Assembly: GCA_030148505.1 (NCBI GenBank)
Contig: JASBTI010000030.1
Span: forward strand, 36,458 to 100,457
Length of the DNA stretch: 64,000 nt
Direction of reading: 5' to 3'
Source of the DNA: Rhodanobacter sp.
GTDB taxonomy: Bacteria; Pseudomonadota; Gammaproteobacteria; Xanthomonadales; Rhodanobacteraceae
Shown piece by piece: positions 50,103 through 58,962 of the stretch. The translations under genes and the position numbers were made by a program. Positions within the stretch are counted from its first letter, which is position 1, and the number at the start of each line of letters is the position of its first letter. Under the pieces are notes generated by a model that saw only the letters and a program-made list of their open reading frames with translations, did not search any database and was not told where the DNA came from.

Positions 50103-51776
50103 ATGCTCACTTCGCTTTACGTCCGTCAATTCGCTGTCGTCGAGGCGGCCGAAATCGCTTTTGGCCCCGGGCTGACCGTGGTCAGCGGGGAAACCGGCGC
50201 CGGCAAGTCGCTGCTGGTCGATGCCTTGATGCTGCTTGCCGGGGGCCGTGCCGACAGCGGGATGGTACGTGCCGGCAGCGATCGCGCCGAATTGGCCGCA
50301 GAATTCGATCTGCGCGAATTGCCCGGGGCGCAGGAATGGCTGCAGAAAGAAGATCTGGATGACGATGGCAGCTGCCAGCTTCGCCGCGTCATCCGTGCCG
50401 AAGGGAGCTCCCGAGCCTGGATCAATGGTCGCCCCGCCAATGCGCGTCAACTTGGCGAACTTGCCTCGCAACTTGTCGAAATTCATGGTCAACACGAGCA
50501 TCAGGCGTTGCTGTCACGCACTCATCAGCTGAATTTGCTCGACAGCTATGCCGGCCACCAACCGTTATTGTTCAAGGTCCGCGAAGCCGCGCGTCAATGG
50601 CGGGAGCTGGGCATCCGCATCCAGAGGATCTCCGGCGGGGATGATCGGGAACATCAAGTCGAACTGCTGCGCCACGAGTGCGAAGAGCTGGCCAAGTGGG
50701 TACTGGAGCCTGCCGATCTGCTGGAGCTGGAATCCGCCCACCGGCGCCTGGCCAACGCCGGGCGATTGGTCGAGGGCGCTGCGGGCGTCGTCGATCTGCT
50801 CGATGGGGACAGCGAATTTGCGCTGCGACGATTACTCGGTCGTGCCCACACCGAGCTGGCGAAGCTGGTTGCCCTCGACGGTAACCTGACACCGCATCTC
50901 GAACTGCTGGACAACGCCACAATCCAACTGGGTGAGGCTGCCGACGGACTGGGGCGCTACGCTCAGGATGTCGACCTCGACCCGGAGCGCTATGCGGAGG
51001 TGGACGACCACCTGGCCAAGCTGCATGAATTGTCACGTCGCCACCGCCTGCCGGTCGATCAATTGCACACCAAGCTTGAGCAGCTGCGTCACCAGCTGGC
51101 CGAACTCGAAGGTGCCGGCGAGGCCCTTGAAAAACTCGGCATTGAACACGCCCGCCTGCAGCAAGCCTACACCGTCGATGCCGCCCAATTGAGCCAGGCG
51201 CGGGCCGCTGCCGCCCGCCGGCTGGGCAAGGAAGTGACGACTTTGATGACGGAGCTGGGTATGGCCGGTGGTCAGCTCAGCATCGAACTGACATCTACCG
51301 ACAACGACCAACCCGACCCACAAGGCAACGAGCGTTGCGAATTGTTGGTCAGCACCAACCCCGGCCAGCCCTTGAGACCCCTGCGCAAGGTGGCGTCAGG
51401 CGGTGAGTTGGCGCGTATCAGTCTGGCTATCGAGGTGGCTACCCTGGGTGCCGACAGCGTAGGCAGCATGATCTTCGACGAAGTGGATGCCGGCATCGGC
51501 GGTGCGGTGGCCGAAGTCGTCGGACAGAAACTCCGGCAACTGGGCAGCCGCTGCCAGGTATTGTGCGTGACCCACCTGCCCCAGGTCGCAGCGCAAGGGC
51601 ACGCGCACCTATGCGTTACCAAATACAGCGACGCCGACTCCACCCACACACGTATCGACAAACTTGACGCCAAGGGGCGACGTGACGAACTGGCGCGTAT
51701 GCTCGGGGGCGTCGAGATCACCCGTGAAACGCGTGCACATGCCAAACAGATGCTGGAGCGGGCGCAGACCGCGTAA
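50103..51776 (+). CDS. recN: DNA repair protein RecN
   Basis: 557-residue SMC-like ATPase for double-strand break repair. Walker A is GETGAGKSLLVDAL near the N-terminus, a central coiled coil spans roughly residues 160-370, then come the ABC signature-like ASGGELARISLA and Walker B MIFDEVDAGIGG. It is divergent from hrcA with 124 bases between. No LexA-box was recognised in that gap. Confidence 0.97.
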   Translation: MLTSLYVRQFAVVEAAEIAFGPGLTVVSGETGAGKSLLVDALMLLAGGRADSGMVRAGSDRAELAAEFDLRELPGAQEWLQKEDLDDDGSCQLRRVIRAEGSSRAWINGRPANARQLGELASQLVEIHGQHEHQALLSRTHQLNLLDSYAGHQPLLFKVREAARQWRELGIRIQRISGGDDREHQVELLRHECEELAKWVLEPADLLELESAHRRLANAGRLVEGAAGVVDLLDGDSEFALRRLLGRAHTELAKLVALDGNLTPHLELLDNATIQLGEAADGLGRYAQDVDLDPERYAEVDDHLAKLHELSRRHRLPVDQLHTKLEQLRHQLAELEGAGEALEKLGIEHARLQQAYTVDAAQLSQARAAAARRLGKEVTTLMTELGMAGGQLSIELTSTDNDQPDPQGNERCELLVSTNPGQPLRPLRKVASGGELARISLAIEVATLGADSVGSMIFDEVDAGIGGAVAEVVGQKLRQLGSRCQVLCVTHLPQVAAQGHAHLCVTKYSDADSTHTRIDKLDAKGRRDELARMLGGVEITRETRAHAKQMLERAQTA

Positions 51777-51802
51777 GCCCCTCAGCGGCAACGTCTTTGA
51801 AC

Positions 51803-52438
51803 TCAGTTGCTGGCTGACAGCAACCCCCGCTCACTGGCCATGCGGTAAAGGTCGAGCTCGGAGCCGGCACCGAGCTTGCCCATCAGACTGGCGCGATGGA
51901 TATAGATGGTTTTCTGGCCGATACCCAGTTCCGCCGCAACCTGCTTTGGCGTGCGTCCGCCTGCCAGCAGCAAGAACACTTCGCGTTCGCGAGCGGTGAG
52001 GCGGTTGATCGGATCCAGCGTGGTGCTCGGTCGTTCGGAACGACGACGGCGCAAATCAGAACTGAGAAAACACTCCCCATGCATCACCGCACGAAGCCCC
52101 GCCACCAACTCTTCCGGTGCCACGCCCTTGCTGACATATCCACTGGCGCCCCGACGCAAGGCTTCGGATACATAAGGCTCCCCATCATGCATGCTCAAGA
52201 CCACAATCCGTGTCTCGGGGGATACGCTGAGCAGATGTTCGATCAACGGCAGGCCGCTGCCATCGGGCAGTGAAAGATCCAGCGCCACCAGATTCGGGCA
52301 CCAGTGGCTCACCGCTTCCACCGCGTCATCGGCGCTGCGGCACTCGGCCACGACGTCGAGGTCATGCTCGAGCTCGATCAGCCGTTTGAACCCCTCACGA
52401 ACAATGGCGTGGTCATCGACCAGAACAATGCTGCACAT
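51803..52438 (-). CDS. Response regulator, NarL/FixJ (LuxR HTH) family, UhpA-like
   Basis: 211-residue regulator. The receiver domain has acidic residues Asp8-Asp9, the phospho-acceptor Asp54 (ALDLSLPDG) and the lysine in VSKGVAPEEL. The LuxR-type HTH follows (LTAREREVFLLLAGGRTPKQVAAEL). It is divergent from a MASE1 histidine kinase that starts about 105 bases away, so they form a two-component pair. The resemblance is to UhpA, but GacA-like regulators share the architecture. The target genes are unknown. Confidence 0.92.
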   Translation of the reverse strand: MCSIVLVDDHAIVREGFKRLIELEHDLDVVAECRSADDAVEAVSHWCPNLVALDLSLPDGSGLPLIEHLLSVSPETRIVVLSMHDGEPYVSEALRRGASGYVSKGVAPEELVAGLRAVMHGECFLSSDLRRRRSERPSTTLDPINRLTAREREVFLLLAGGRTPKQVAAELGIGQKTIYIHRASLMGKLGAGSELDLYRMASERGLLSASN

Positions 52439-52544
52439 CGCCCTACTTTACACAGAGATCGGCCATTTATGCTGATTCCTCGCCCCCGAATCATCGGACG
52501 CCGTACCATCTGGCGACGACTGAACACGCAGGTACCATCCAGCG

Positions 52545-54143
52545 ATGCATCTGAAATCGCGTTTCATACCCGACTCCGGTCCGTTGCTCGGCGCCAGTTA
52601 TCTGGTGCTGTGGCTTGGACTTGGCCTGACCGTTCAGCCCTATTGGATATTGCCCTATGGACTGCGTTTCGGTGCGCTGTTGCTCACTCCGACACGCTAC
52701 TGGGGCTGGATTCTTGGTGTGGAGCTCGCCGCGGCGACCGGCATCCACCTGCTGCATGAGCAAGTGAACGATTGGGATACTTTTCTCATTGGTGAAGTAT
52801 CCGGTCCCCTGGTCGTCGCGACAGGGCTCTGGCTGCTGCGGCATTTTCGCCTGCACGTCAGCCTGAACAGCCCGCAGGATGTGATTCGTCTACTGATCTC
52901 GGTGATAACGATCGTGACCGCTACCGCCGTCACGGATGCCACGCTGCTGACCCTCGCGCACATGCCGATTCCCTCCGCCCAGATGATTGAGGTACTCGGC
53001 CGCGACTTGCTCAGTCATTACCTGGGCATCCTGTTGATGGTGCCGCTGATGATCATGTTGCTGCGCACCGGCGTGGAGCGCAGGGCGCTGCGCAGCCTGC
53101 TGAAGGATGGTGTTCTGGTCATGCTGCCCGCGATGGCCATTCTGGTGGCGCTATCCATCCAGACCGAACCTCTGCCGCAATTTGCCCGCGTCCTGTCATT
53201 GGCTCCAGTTCTGTTTTTTGCCTTTCGCCACGGCTGGCGGGGCGCCAGCCTGGCCATGATCATATCCAGTCTTGGCATCACGCTCGTGGACCGGCACGTG
53301 GGCCATGTTCCGTCATCCGCCTCGGCGTACCTGTTCCTTGCCGTTGCCGGAACCGGTGCCATCATGCTCGGTTCGGCTACCGATGCGTTGCGGCGAAGCA
53401 GCACCCGGGTTGCGGAACAGAATGTCTATCTGGGTGCGGTCAATCGACGCCTGGATCAGCTCGCCCATCAATTGCGCGATGCTGCCCGTGGCAATCTGCA
53501 TGCGGAGGAAAACCAGCGTCGATACCTTGCCGCCGAGTTGCATGACGAATTAGGTCAGAACATCACCGCGATCCAAACCCACGTAAAACTTGCTCAAACA
53601 AGGTTGCGACAGGCGGGCATGGACGACATCAGCAGCTCGATCAATACCATCCTGACGCGCATGCGTACTGCCCTGCACCGTCTGCTGGACGATCTCAGAC
53701 CGGCCGTGCTCGATGAATTCGGCCTGTTCCGCGCCATCGATGAAGGTCCGATCAGAGAGCTGCTGGACGTTGCGGGGATGAAATACGTTGCAGAGCTGCA
53801 TGGCGATCCCCGCCTGCTTGACGACGATACGCGCACCGCGGTCTATCGGCTCGCCCAGGAGGCGGCGACCAACGCGGTCAAGCATGCCAAAGCCAGCACC
53901 TTCAGATTGCGCCTGCGAATCGGGGAACACCAGGGGACAAGACTGGCCATGCTCGACCTGCGTGATGACGGCGTCGGTCTACCGCAACCCCTGCCGCGCG
54001 GTGGCAGGGGCTTGCAAGGCATGCGCGACCGGGTGACCTCGCTTGGGGGCCAGTTTCGCCTGCGCACCGACCAGCCAGGCGTGCACCTACGCATTTTGCT
54101 GCGAAGCAGCAACCCCTTGACTGAAACGCAGCGCAGGAACTAG
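52545..54143 (+). CDS. Sensor histidine kinase, MASE1 domain, UhpB-like
   Basis: 532-residue membrane kinase. About eight hydrophobic helices in residues 10-280 form a MASE1-type sensor. The HisKA_3 dimerisation domain has the phospho-acceptor His333 in RRYLAAELHDELGQN. The HATPase domain has the N-box RLAQEAATNAVKHAKA and the G-boxes LDLRDDGVGLP and GRGLQGMRDRV. It would phosphorylate the divergent LuxR-type regulator. The end of the gene overlaps a candidate promoter for the small RNA that follows. Confidence 0.93.
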   Translation: MHLKSRFIPDSGPLLGASYLVLWLGLGLTVQPYWILPYGLRFGALLLTPTRYWGWILGVELAAATGIHLLHEQVNDWDTFLIGEVSGPLVVATGLWLLRHFRLHVSLNSPQDVIRLLISVITIVTATAVTDATLLTLAHMPIPSAQMIEVLGRDLLSHYLGILLMVPLMIMLLRTGVERRALRSLLKDGVLVMLPAMAILVALSIQTEPLPQFARVLSLAPVLFFAFRHGWRGASLAMIISSLGITLVDRHVGHVPSSASAYLFLAVAGTGAIMLGSATDALRRSSTRVAEQNVYLGAVNRRLDQLAHQLRDAARGNLHAEENQRRYLAAELHDELGQNITAIQTHVKLAQTRLRQAGMDDISSSINTILTRMRTALHRLLDDLRPAVLDEFGLFRAIDEGPIRELLDVAGMKYVAELHGDPRLLDDDTRTAVYRLAQEAATNAVKHAKASTFRLRLRIGEHQGTRLAMLDLRDDGVGLPQPLPRGGRGLQGMRDRVTSLGGQFRLRTDQPGVHLRILLRSSNPLTETQRRN

Positions 54144-54146
54144 GAA
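54096..54146 (+). promoter_or_regulatory. Candidate promoter and operator of the downstream small RNA
   Basis: Within the last codons of the kinase gene is a 17-bp palindrome TTGCTGCGAAGCAGCAA (54096-54112). A good -35, TTGACT (54117-54122), follows four bases later. The -10 is weak, TAGGAA at 54141-54146 after 18 bases. If used, transcription would start near 54153. Confidence 0.3.
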
Positions 54147-54152
54147 TTTTTC

Positions 54153-54376
54153 CGATAGCCGAAAGGTGAAGGCTTCGTTAGGATGCTGTCAACGATGTGG
54201 GGGAGCCACCGTTGCAAGGCGGTGGTCAGGGTCAACCGTGGGGACGGTTACCCTGAAGGGACGGCAGGAAGCCGTCTTGCCGCTACCTGACAAGTGAATC
54301 GGCGTATGCCCACTCGCCATGAATACGGTAGCGGAGCAGCCGCGGGCGGACAGGAGTCCTCCCCGCGGCTTTTTTT
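54153..54376 (+). ncRNA. Candidate CsrA/RsmA-binding small RNA (RsmX/CsrB-like)
   Basis: About 220 non-coding bases ending in a strong terminator. Several hairpins present GGA-type loops: TCGTT-loop-AACGA with AGGA (54175-54195); CAGGGT/ACCCTG plus AACCGT/ACGGTT with a GGGG loop (54227-54255); GACGGC-AGGAA-GCCGTC (54260-54276); and GGAC-AGGA-GTCC inside the terminator (54348-54359). A further stem CCACCG/CGGTGG is at 54206-54225. GGA in hairpin loops is the hallmark of CsrB/RsmY RNAs that titrate CsrA/RsmA. The assignment is from structure by eye; it could be the kinase 3' UTR. Confidence 0.5.
54338..54376 (+). terminator. Intrinsic terminator of the small RNA / kinase transcript
   Basis: AGCCGCGGG (54338-54346) pairs with CCCGCGGCT (54362-54370), with an inner GGAC-AGGA-GTCC hairpin. 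Seven T follow (54370-54376). Confidence 0.9.
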
Positions 54377-54490
54377 ATTTATACGTGTCCGTTTGCTGCC
54401 GCCCGTGCCCGACGCATGGACCCACCCCACGAGCTAGCGCCTCCAGCGAGCCTCGCCTCCCCATGGTGGCGGAGGCAAGCAGAGGGGATA

Positions 54491-54907
54491 TCAACGGTCC
54501 ACGTGTTTCGGGCGCACATACAACACGAGACTGTGATCCTCGATCACATAGCCATGCCGCGCGGCAATTTCATGCTGTAGCCGCTCGATCTCGTCGCTGA
54601 CGAACTCGATCACTTTTCCGCTGTCCACATCGATCATGTGATCGTGATGCTTGCCACGATCGAGTTCGTAGACCGCCTGACCACCTTCGAAATGGTGCTT
54701 GACTATGATTCCCGCCGCCTCGAACTGGGTCAGCACGCGGTATACCGTCGCCAAGCCGATGTCTTCCTGATGCGCAAGCAGATTCTTGTAAACATCTTCC
54801 GCAGTGAGATGTTGAACCCCTTCCTCGTCAAAGATCTGCAAGATCCGCATCCGCGGGTGGGTCACCTTGAGTCCAGCTCGGCGCAGCTCTTTGGTTTCCT
54901 GTTCCAT
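54491..54907 (-). CDS. fur: Ferric uptake regulator Fur
   Basis: 138-residue iron-responsive repressor. It has the DNA-binding region KVTHPRMRILQIF and IGLATVYRVLTQFEAAG, then the metal-site motif HHDHMIDVDSGKVIEF. The usual CxxC (as in E. coli DHLICLDC) is replaced by Asp and Ser, as also known for Pseudomonas Fur. The start at 54907 follows GGGGAG. It is divergent from bamE/omlA across about 75 bases, an arrangement known in Xanthomonas. Confidence 0.97.
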   Translation of the reverse strand: MEQETKELRRAGLKVTHPRMRILQIFDEEGVQHLTAEDVYKNLLAHQEDIGLATVYRVLTQFEAAGIIVKHHFEGGQAVYELDRGKHHDHMIDVDSGKVIEFVSDEIERLQHEIAARHGYVIEDHSLVLYVRPKHVDR

Positions 54908-54982
54908 AACCACTCCCCGCACACGGTGCGACCAAGCCGTTAGTGTATCATCCGACACCTTCACGATCCGGACGCAAGACGC

Positions 54983-55438
54983 ATGCAAAAGCTGATCACC
55001 CTGCTGATTTTCACCACACTGGCGCTTTCTATCGCCGGTTGCCACATCGTCTACACACCCGACGTACAGCAGGGCAATCTGCTCAACAAGACCATGGTCG
55101 ACCAGCTGAAACCCGGCCTGACCAAGCGCCAGGTGCTGGTATTGATGGGCACCCCTTCGGTTCGCACACCGTTCAACCACAGCCGATGGGACTATGTTTC
55201 CACCCAATCGCATCGCGGGGGACCGATCAAGATTCGCACCCTCACTCTCACCTTCAACAACGATACGCTAGTGCGCACGGAAGGCGACTTCTTCGCGCAG
55301 GATACCCAGCAACTGGTCAAGGAAGGCAAGAAATACCAGGCTGGCTATCCGGTCAATGATACCAAGGGCGACAAGAGCAGCGGGCCTGATACGACCAAGA
55401 AGGATGGCGGCCTGGGCGGTGACACCAAGGGGCAATGA
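54983..55438 (+). CDS. bamE: Outer membrane assembly lipoprotein BamE (OmlA/SmpA)
   Basis: 151-residue lipoprotein. Signal peptide with lipobox LSIAGC (Cys20). The BamE core has KPGLTKRQVLVLMGTPSVRTPF and the DYVSTQ strand. A hydrophilic Gly/Lys/Asp-rich tail of about 30 residues (TKKDGGLGGDTKGQ) follows. It is part of the BAM complex that inserts outer-membrane proteins. It is divergent from fur. Confidence 0.95.
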   Translation: MQKLITLLIFTTLALSIAGCHIVYTPDVQQGNLLNKTMVDQLKPGLTKRQVLVLMGTPSVRTPFNHSRWDYVSTQSHRGGPIKIRTLTLTFNNDTLVRTEGDFFAQDTQQLVKEGKKYQAGYPVNDTKGDKSSGPDTTKKDGGLGGDTKGQ

Positions 55439-55477
55439 TCGAACCGTGATCTCGCCTCCGCGCCGGATCCGACCGGA

Positions 55478-55762
55478 TCACTTGCCGTCAGCGCGCCGGC
55501 GACGTGCCGCCATGGGATCCAGCACCAGCGGACGGTAGATCTCCACTCGGTCGCCCTCGGCGAGACATTGCTCGGGTACCACACGCCGTGAATGGATGCC
55601 TAGCCGCATGGCGTCGAACGTCATGGCGGGAAACAGGGGCAGAATGCCGGAGGCCGCGACGGCCTGTCTTGCTGTACAACCCTCCGCCACAACGACTTCC
55701 CGGCAAACCTGTTTCCCGGGTGCGGCACAAACCACTTCCACCTTGATCGTCCGCTCAACCAT
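55478..55762 (-). CDS. rnfH: RnfH family protein
   Basis: 94-residue ubiquitin-like-fold protein of the RnfH/YfjF (PasI) family: VEVVCAAPGKQ at the start, LGIHSRRVVPEQCLAEGDRVEIYRPL, then a basic tail (ARRRRADGK). It overlaps the ratA stop by eight bases. The ratA-rnfH pair is conserved beside smpB; in E. coli it has been described as the pasTI module. A regulatory role here is not evident. Confidence 0.92.
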   Translation of the reverse strand: MVERTIKVEVVCAAPGKQVCREVVVAEGCTARQAVAASGILPLFPAMTFDAMRLGIHSRRVVPEQCLAEGDRVEIYRPLVLDPMAARRRRADGK

Positions 55763-56186
55763 AAACGCGATCAGCCTCACGACAGAAATCATCGACCATG
55801 CGGCCCGCCAGTCCCTGAAAGCCCAGTTTGACCGCCCCACCACCAAGACGTCCCGCATATTCAAAGTCGAGCGCAAACGCGACCTTGCAACCCGCATCAC
55901 CGAGCGCGCTGAAGGTCCACACGCCATCGAGACTGCGAAAGGGGCCATCGACCAGAGTCATATGCAGACGTGTGGGCCGTTCCAGCGCATTGCGCGTGGT
56001 GAAACTCTGGCGAAACCCGGCGAACTTGAGATCGAGCCGTGCCACCAGCACATCTTGTCCACGTTCGAGCACACTGACGCCGACACACCAGGAGAAGCGC
56101 TTTGGGTATGCTTCAACTTCATTGACGAGGTCGAACATCTGCGCCGGCGAATACCTCACCAGAGCGCTGCGACGAATTTCGATCAC
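55755..56186 (-). CDS. ratA: RatA family START-domain protein
   Basis: 143-residue coenzyme Q-binding/START-like protein: RRSALVRYSPAQMFDLVNEVEAYP, FSWCVG, then FRSLDGVWTF and a C-terminal MVDDFCREAD. In E. coli RatA (PasT) can inhibit ribosome subunit joining; homologues act like Coq10. The GTG at 56186 is preferred because AAGAGG lies five bases upstream; an ATG at 56210 is in frame. It diverges from smpB over a short gap and is coupled to rnfH. Confidence 0.93.
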   Translation of the reverse strand: MIEIRRSALVRYSPAQMFDLVNEVEAYPKRFSWCVGVSVLERGQDVLVARLDLKFAGFRQSFTTRNALERPTRLHMTLVDGPFRSLDGVWTFSALGDAGCKVAFALDFEYAGRLGGGAVKLGFQGLAGRMVDDFCREADRVYG

Positions 56187-56268
56187 GGCTGCCTCTTCAC
56201 AATAACGCATGGCTCTGCCCTCAACGGCAAAGCCGGTATCAGGGCAACGAGGCCCGAGTTTAACCGAC

Positions 56269-56760
56269 ATGGCCAAAACCAAGGACAAGAAAAGTGACGC
56301 CGGCAGCACCATCGCCCTGAACAAACGCGCACGCTTTGAATATCACATCGACCAGCGCTTTGAAGCCGGGATTGCCCTGCAAGGCTGGGAGTTGAAGTCG
56401 TTGCGCGCCGGCCGGATCAACTTCGGCGACAGTTACGCGATCGTGAAGAATAGCGAGATCTTTCTCTTCGGCGCTTCAATTCCTCCTCTGATCAGTGCCT
56501 CCACGCACGTGATCGCCGACAACCGGCGCACCCGCAAGCTGCTTTTGCACCGCAAGGAGATCGATCAGCTGATCGGTGCGGTCGAACGCAAGGGCTATAC
56601 CTTGGTACCGACGGCGATGTACTGGAAAAACAGCCGCGTCAAAGTCGAGATCGGCCTGGCCCGAGGCAAGCAGGAGCACGACAAGCGCGATACGGAAAAG
56701 CAGCGCGACTGGCAGCTCGAAAAGCAACGCACCATGCGCTCACACAACCGCGCCAACTGA
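56269..56760 (+). CDS. smpB: SsrA-binding protein SmpB
   Basis: 163-residue tmRNA-binding protein needed for trans-translation. Core motifs are [33 protein letters not shown] and [18 protein letters not shown]; the basic C-terminal tail inserts into the ribosomal mRNA channel. The ATG at 56269 is preferred over 56209, whose extension lies in the ratA promoter region. The tmRNA gene lies immediately downstream in the opposite direction, a pairing that fits their joint function. Confidence 0.97.
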   Translation: MAKTKDKKSDAGSTIALNKRARFEYHIDQRFEAGIALQGWELKSLRAGRINFGDSYAIVKNSEIFLFGASIPPLISASTHVIADNRRTRKLLLHRKEIDQLIGAVERKGYTLVPTAMYWKNSRVKVEIGLARGKQEHDKRDTEKQRDWQLEKQRTMRSHNRAN

Positions 56761-56775
56761 ATCGGTCTCCGAAAA

Positions 56776-56805
56776 ACCAAAAGGCCCCTGAAAAATCAGG
56801 GGCCT
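56776..56805 (-). terminator. Intrinsic terminator of tmRNA
   Basis: On the minus strand AGGCCCCTGA and TCAGGGGCCT form a 10-bp stem (56805-56796 and 56791-56782) with a four-base loop, followed by TTTTGGTTTTT. It lies just beyond the tmRNA 3' end and also ends smpB transcription region in the opposite sense. Confidence 0.8.
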
Positions 56806-56810
56806 GTACT

Positions 56811-57165
<355 letters not shown>

Positions 57166-57188
57166 GGGGAAACTGATGTGGCCGAACC

Positions 57189-57218
57189 AGTATATGGGGT
57201 GGAGAGCCACATCATCAA
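57189..57218 (-). promoter_or_regulatory. Promoter of tmRNA
   Basis: On the minus strand TTGATG (57218-57213) and TATACT (57194-57189) are spaced by 18 bases. They would start a transcript about 17 bases before the mature 5' end at 57165, fitting a short precursor. Confidence 0.55.
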
Positions 57219-57429
57219 TGCCGTTTAGCGTGGGCGCCCATCTGGCGTTCATCCGGCGGATGTTCATTGAACCCAATATGGCTGCTGCGACGAATCGACG
57301 CATCCTGACCATAGCCTTCCGACGCGAGAGTTCGAATACAGTTGAGTCGGTGTTGTTTGCACGCTGAAGCAACCTCTATACTCCTAAGCTTGCATATCCT
57401 TATGTACCGCCGACTCGTGGAATAACTCG
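57219..57429. other. Gap before the cytochrome genes, no gene seen
   Basis: About 210 bases, less GC-rich than the flanks. Short open frames on both strands show no recognisable protein. The promoter of the cytochrome genes should lie near 57370-57410, where TATACT occurs, but no confident -35 was found. Confidence 0.4.
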
Positions 57430-57753
57430 ATGACTCGACTGCAATTGCTCGGCTTGGCCGCAGCTACCGCTTTCTTCGCCACCGCCAGTGCCCACGCCGA
57501 GGGCGACAAGGCCGCAGGGCGCGCACTGGTCTACACCTGCGCTGGTTGCCACGGCGTCCCGGGGTACACCAATGCCTATCCGCAATATCCGGTACCGAAG
57601 ATCGCCGGGCAGAACGAGCAGTACATCATCGACGCCCTGCACGGCTACCAGAGTGGCAACCGCAAGCATCCAACCATGGATGCTCAGGCACAGAGCCTGT
57701 CCGATACGGACATCAAGAACATCGCCGCCTACCTTTCCAGCCTCGCCAAGTAG
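57430..57753 (+). CDS. Periplasmic c-type cytochrome (class I, c553-like)
   Basis: 107-residue exported monohaem cytochrome. Signal peptide residues 1-23 (ending SAHA), haem motif CAGCH at 37-41, and a methionine ligand probably in HPTMDAQA. It carries electrons in the periplasm. It is followed 17 bases later by a second cytochrome of the same class, so the two form a small operon; each resembles half of a dihaem cytochrome c4. The exact partner oxidase or reductase is not shown. Confidence 0.9.
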   Translation: MTRLQLLGLAAATAFFATASAHAEGDKAAGRALVYTCAGCHGVPGYTNAYPQYPVPKIAGQNEQYIIDALHGYQSGNRKHPTMDAQAQSLSDTDIKNIAAYLSSLAK

Positions 57754-57770
57754 CCACCAAGGATTTGCGC

Positions 57771-58124
57771 ATGAAACGTGCACTCACCCTGCTTTCATTC
57801 GGCGCCATGCTGGCGTTCGCCTCAACGTCGCTTCTGGCCAATGGCAATATCGAACACGGCAAACAGAAGGCAGGCACCTGTTTTGCCTGTCACGGAGCCG
57901 ATGGCAATGCCGTGGTTCCGCAATATCCACGTCTTGCCGGTCAGTACAATCTCTACCTGCAGCAGGCATTGCACGAGTACAAGGACGGAAAACGCGACAA
58001 CCCGATCATGAAGGGTATGGTCGCTACCTTGTCGAATCAGGACATCGAGGACATCTCGGCTTACTTCTCCAGCCTGCCCGGCAAGCTTGATACCTTGCAA
58101 GGCCATATCCAGGGCGACAAATAA
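57771..58124 (+). CDS. Periplasmic c-type cytochrome (class I), second of tandem pair
   Basis: 117-residue exported monohaem cytochrome. Signal peptide residues 1-23 (ending SLLA), haem motif CFACH at 37-41, PRLAGQYNLYLQQAL helix and a likely methionine ligand in NPIMKGM. It resembles its upstream neighbour in spacing of motifs. AAGGA lies seven bases before the ATG. It probably arose by duplication and shares the periplasmic electron-carrier role. Confidence 0.9.
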   Translation: MKRALTLLSFGAMLAFASTSLLANGNIEHGKQKAGTCFACHGADGNAVVPQYPRLAGQYNLYLQQALHEYKDGKRDNPIMKGMVATLSNQDIEDISAYFSSLPGKLDTLQGHIQGDK

Positions 58125-58202
58125 GGCCGCCAACAAGTCCGGCGCCTCGACCAAAAGCCGATGGCCGACAACACGCGATCGGCCTGCTGTCGTTGACGTG
58201 GC

Positions 58203-58811
58203 TCAGTGGATGGCCGACTCCCCTTCCGCCTTGCGGTAATAAGGCTTTTCGCCACCGGCATGATCGGTGGCGTCGCGTACCGCGGTGATCTCGGGCACGC
58301 GTTCACGCAAGGTTTTCTCCACGCCTTGCTTGAGCGTCACGTCGACCATGCCACAGCCATGGCAGCCACCGCCAAATTGCAGCAGCACCGCGCCAGCGGC
58401 ATCGATCTCCAGCAAGCTGACCCGCCCCCCATGCGAAGCAAGCTGGGGGTTGATCTCGGCATCGAGGACATAGCGCACGCGCTCGATCAATCCCGCTTCC
58501 GCACCGGGTATCTCGCCCTTGATTTTGGGAGCACGGATGTTGAGCTGCCCACCGGTGGCACTCGGCTCGAAATCGACACTGGCACCCTCCAGCCAACTGG
58601 CACTGTTGCCCTCGACGTGGAAATCGAAGCCGCTGCACTCGATGGTCCACTCCTCACCGGAAAGGTCCACGGGCTCGCAGAACTCCAGCTCGCAGTTGGC
58701 TGACGGGGTGCCTGGCGCGGTAACCCGCAAGCGGATACCCAGGTCGTCACCGCCCTGCTGGGAAAGAAGGCGCAGGAAATGCTGCTGCGCGCGTTCGGAA
58801 ATCTCGATCAT
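58203..58811 (-). CDS. nfuA: Fe-S biogenesis protein NfuA
   Basis: 202-residue Fe-S carrier. The N-terminal degenerate A-type domain (MIEISERAQQHFLRLLSQQ) precedes the C-terminal Nfu domain with Cys150 and Cys153 in GGGCHGCGMVD, which bind a bridging [4Fe-4S] cluster (Cys149/152 in E. coli). It delivers clusters to enzymes in the cytoplasm. The ATG at 58811 follows GGAG. It is divergent from the pterin dehydratase gene. Confidence 0.97.
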   Translation of the reverse strand: MIEISERAQQHFLRLLSQQGGDDLGIRLRVTAPGTPSANCELEFCEPVDLSGEEWTIECSGFDFHVEGNSASWLEGASVDFEPSATGGQLNIRAPKIKGEIPGAEAGLIERVRYVLDAEINPQLASHGGRVSLLEIDAAGAVLLQFGGGCHGCGMVDVTLKQGVEKTLRERVPEITAVRDATDHAGGEKPYYRKAEGESAIH

Positions 58812-58962
58812 GCCTGCTCCACTATCACTTGCCGGGTGCCAACGCATCGCGCCAGCGAAACAGCACCATTTTAGTCCTGTTTTAAATTCCATGCACGTTT
58901 TGACTTTTGCGCACGCAACTTCGACGCTTTACGCCCTGTACTGTCAGTCCACGGAGCACCGC

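Noticed and set aside
54153..54376. Reading the small-RNA region as a c-di-GMP or other ligand riboswitch
   Set aside because: No plus-strand gene follows the terminator and the conserved cores of those riboswitches are not present.
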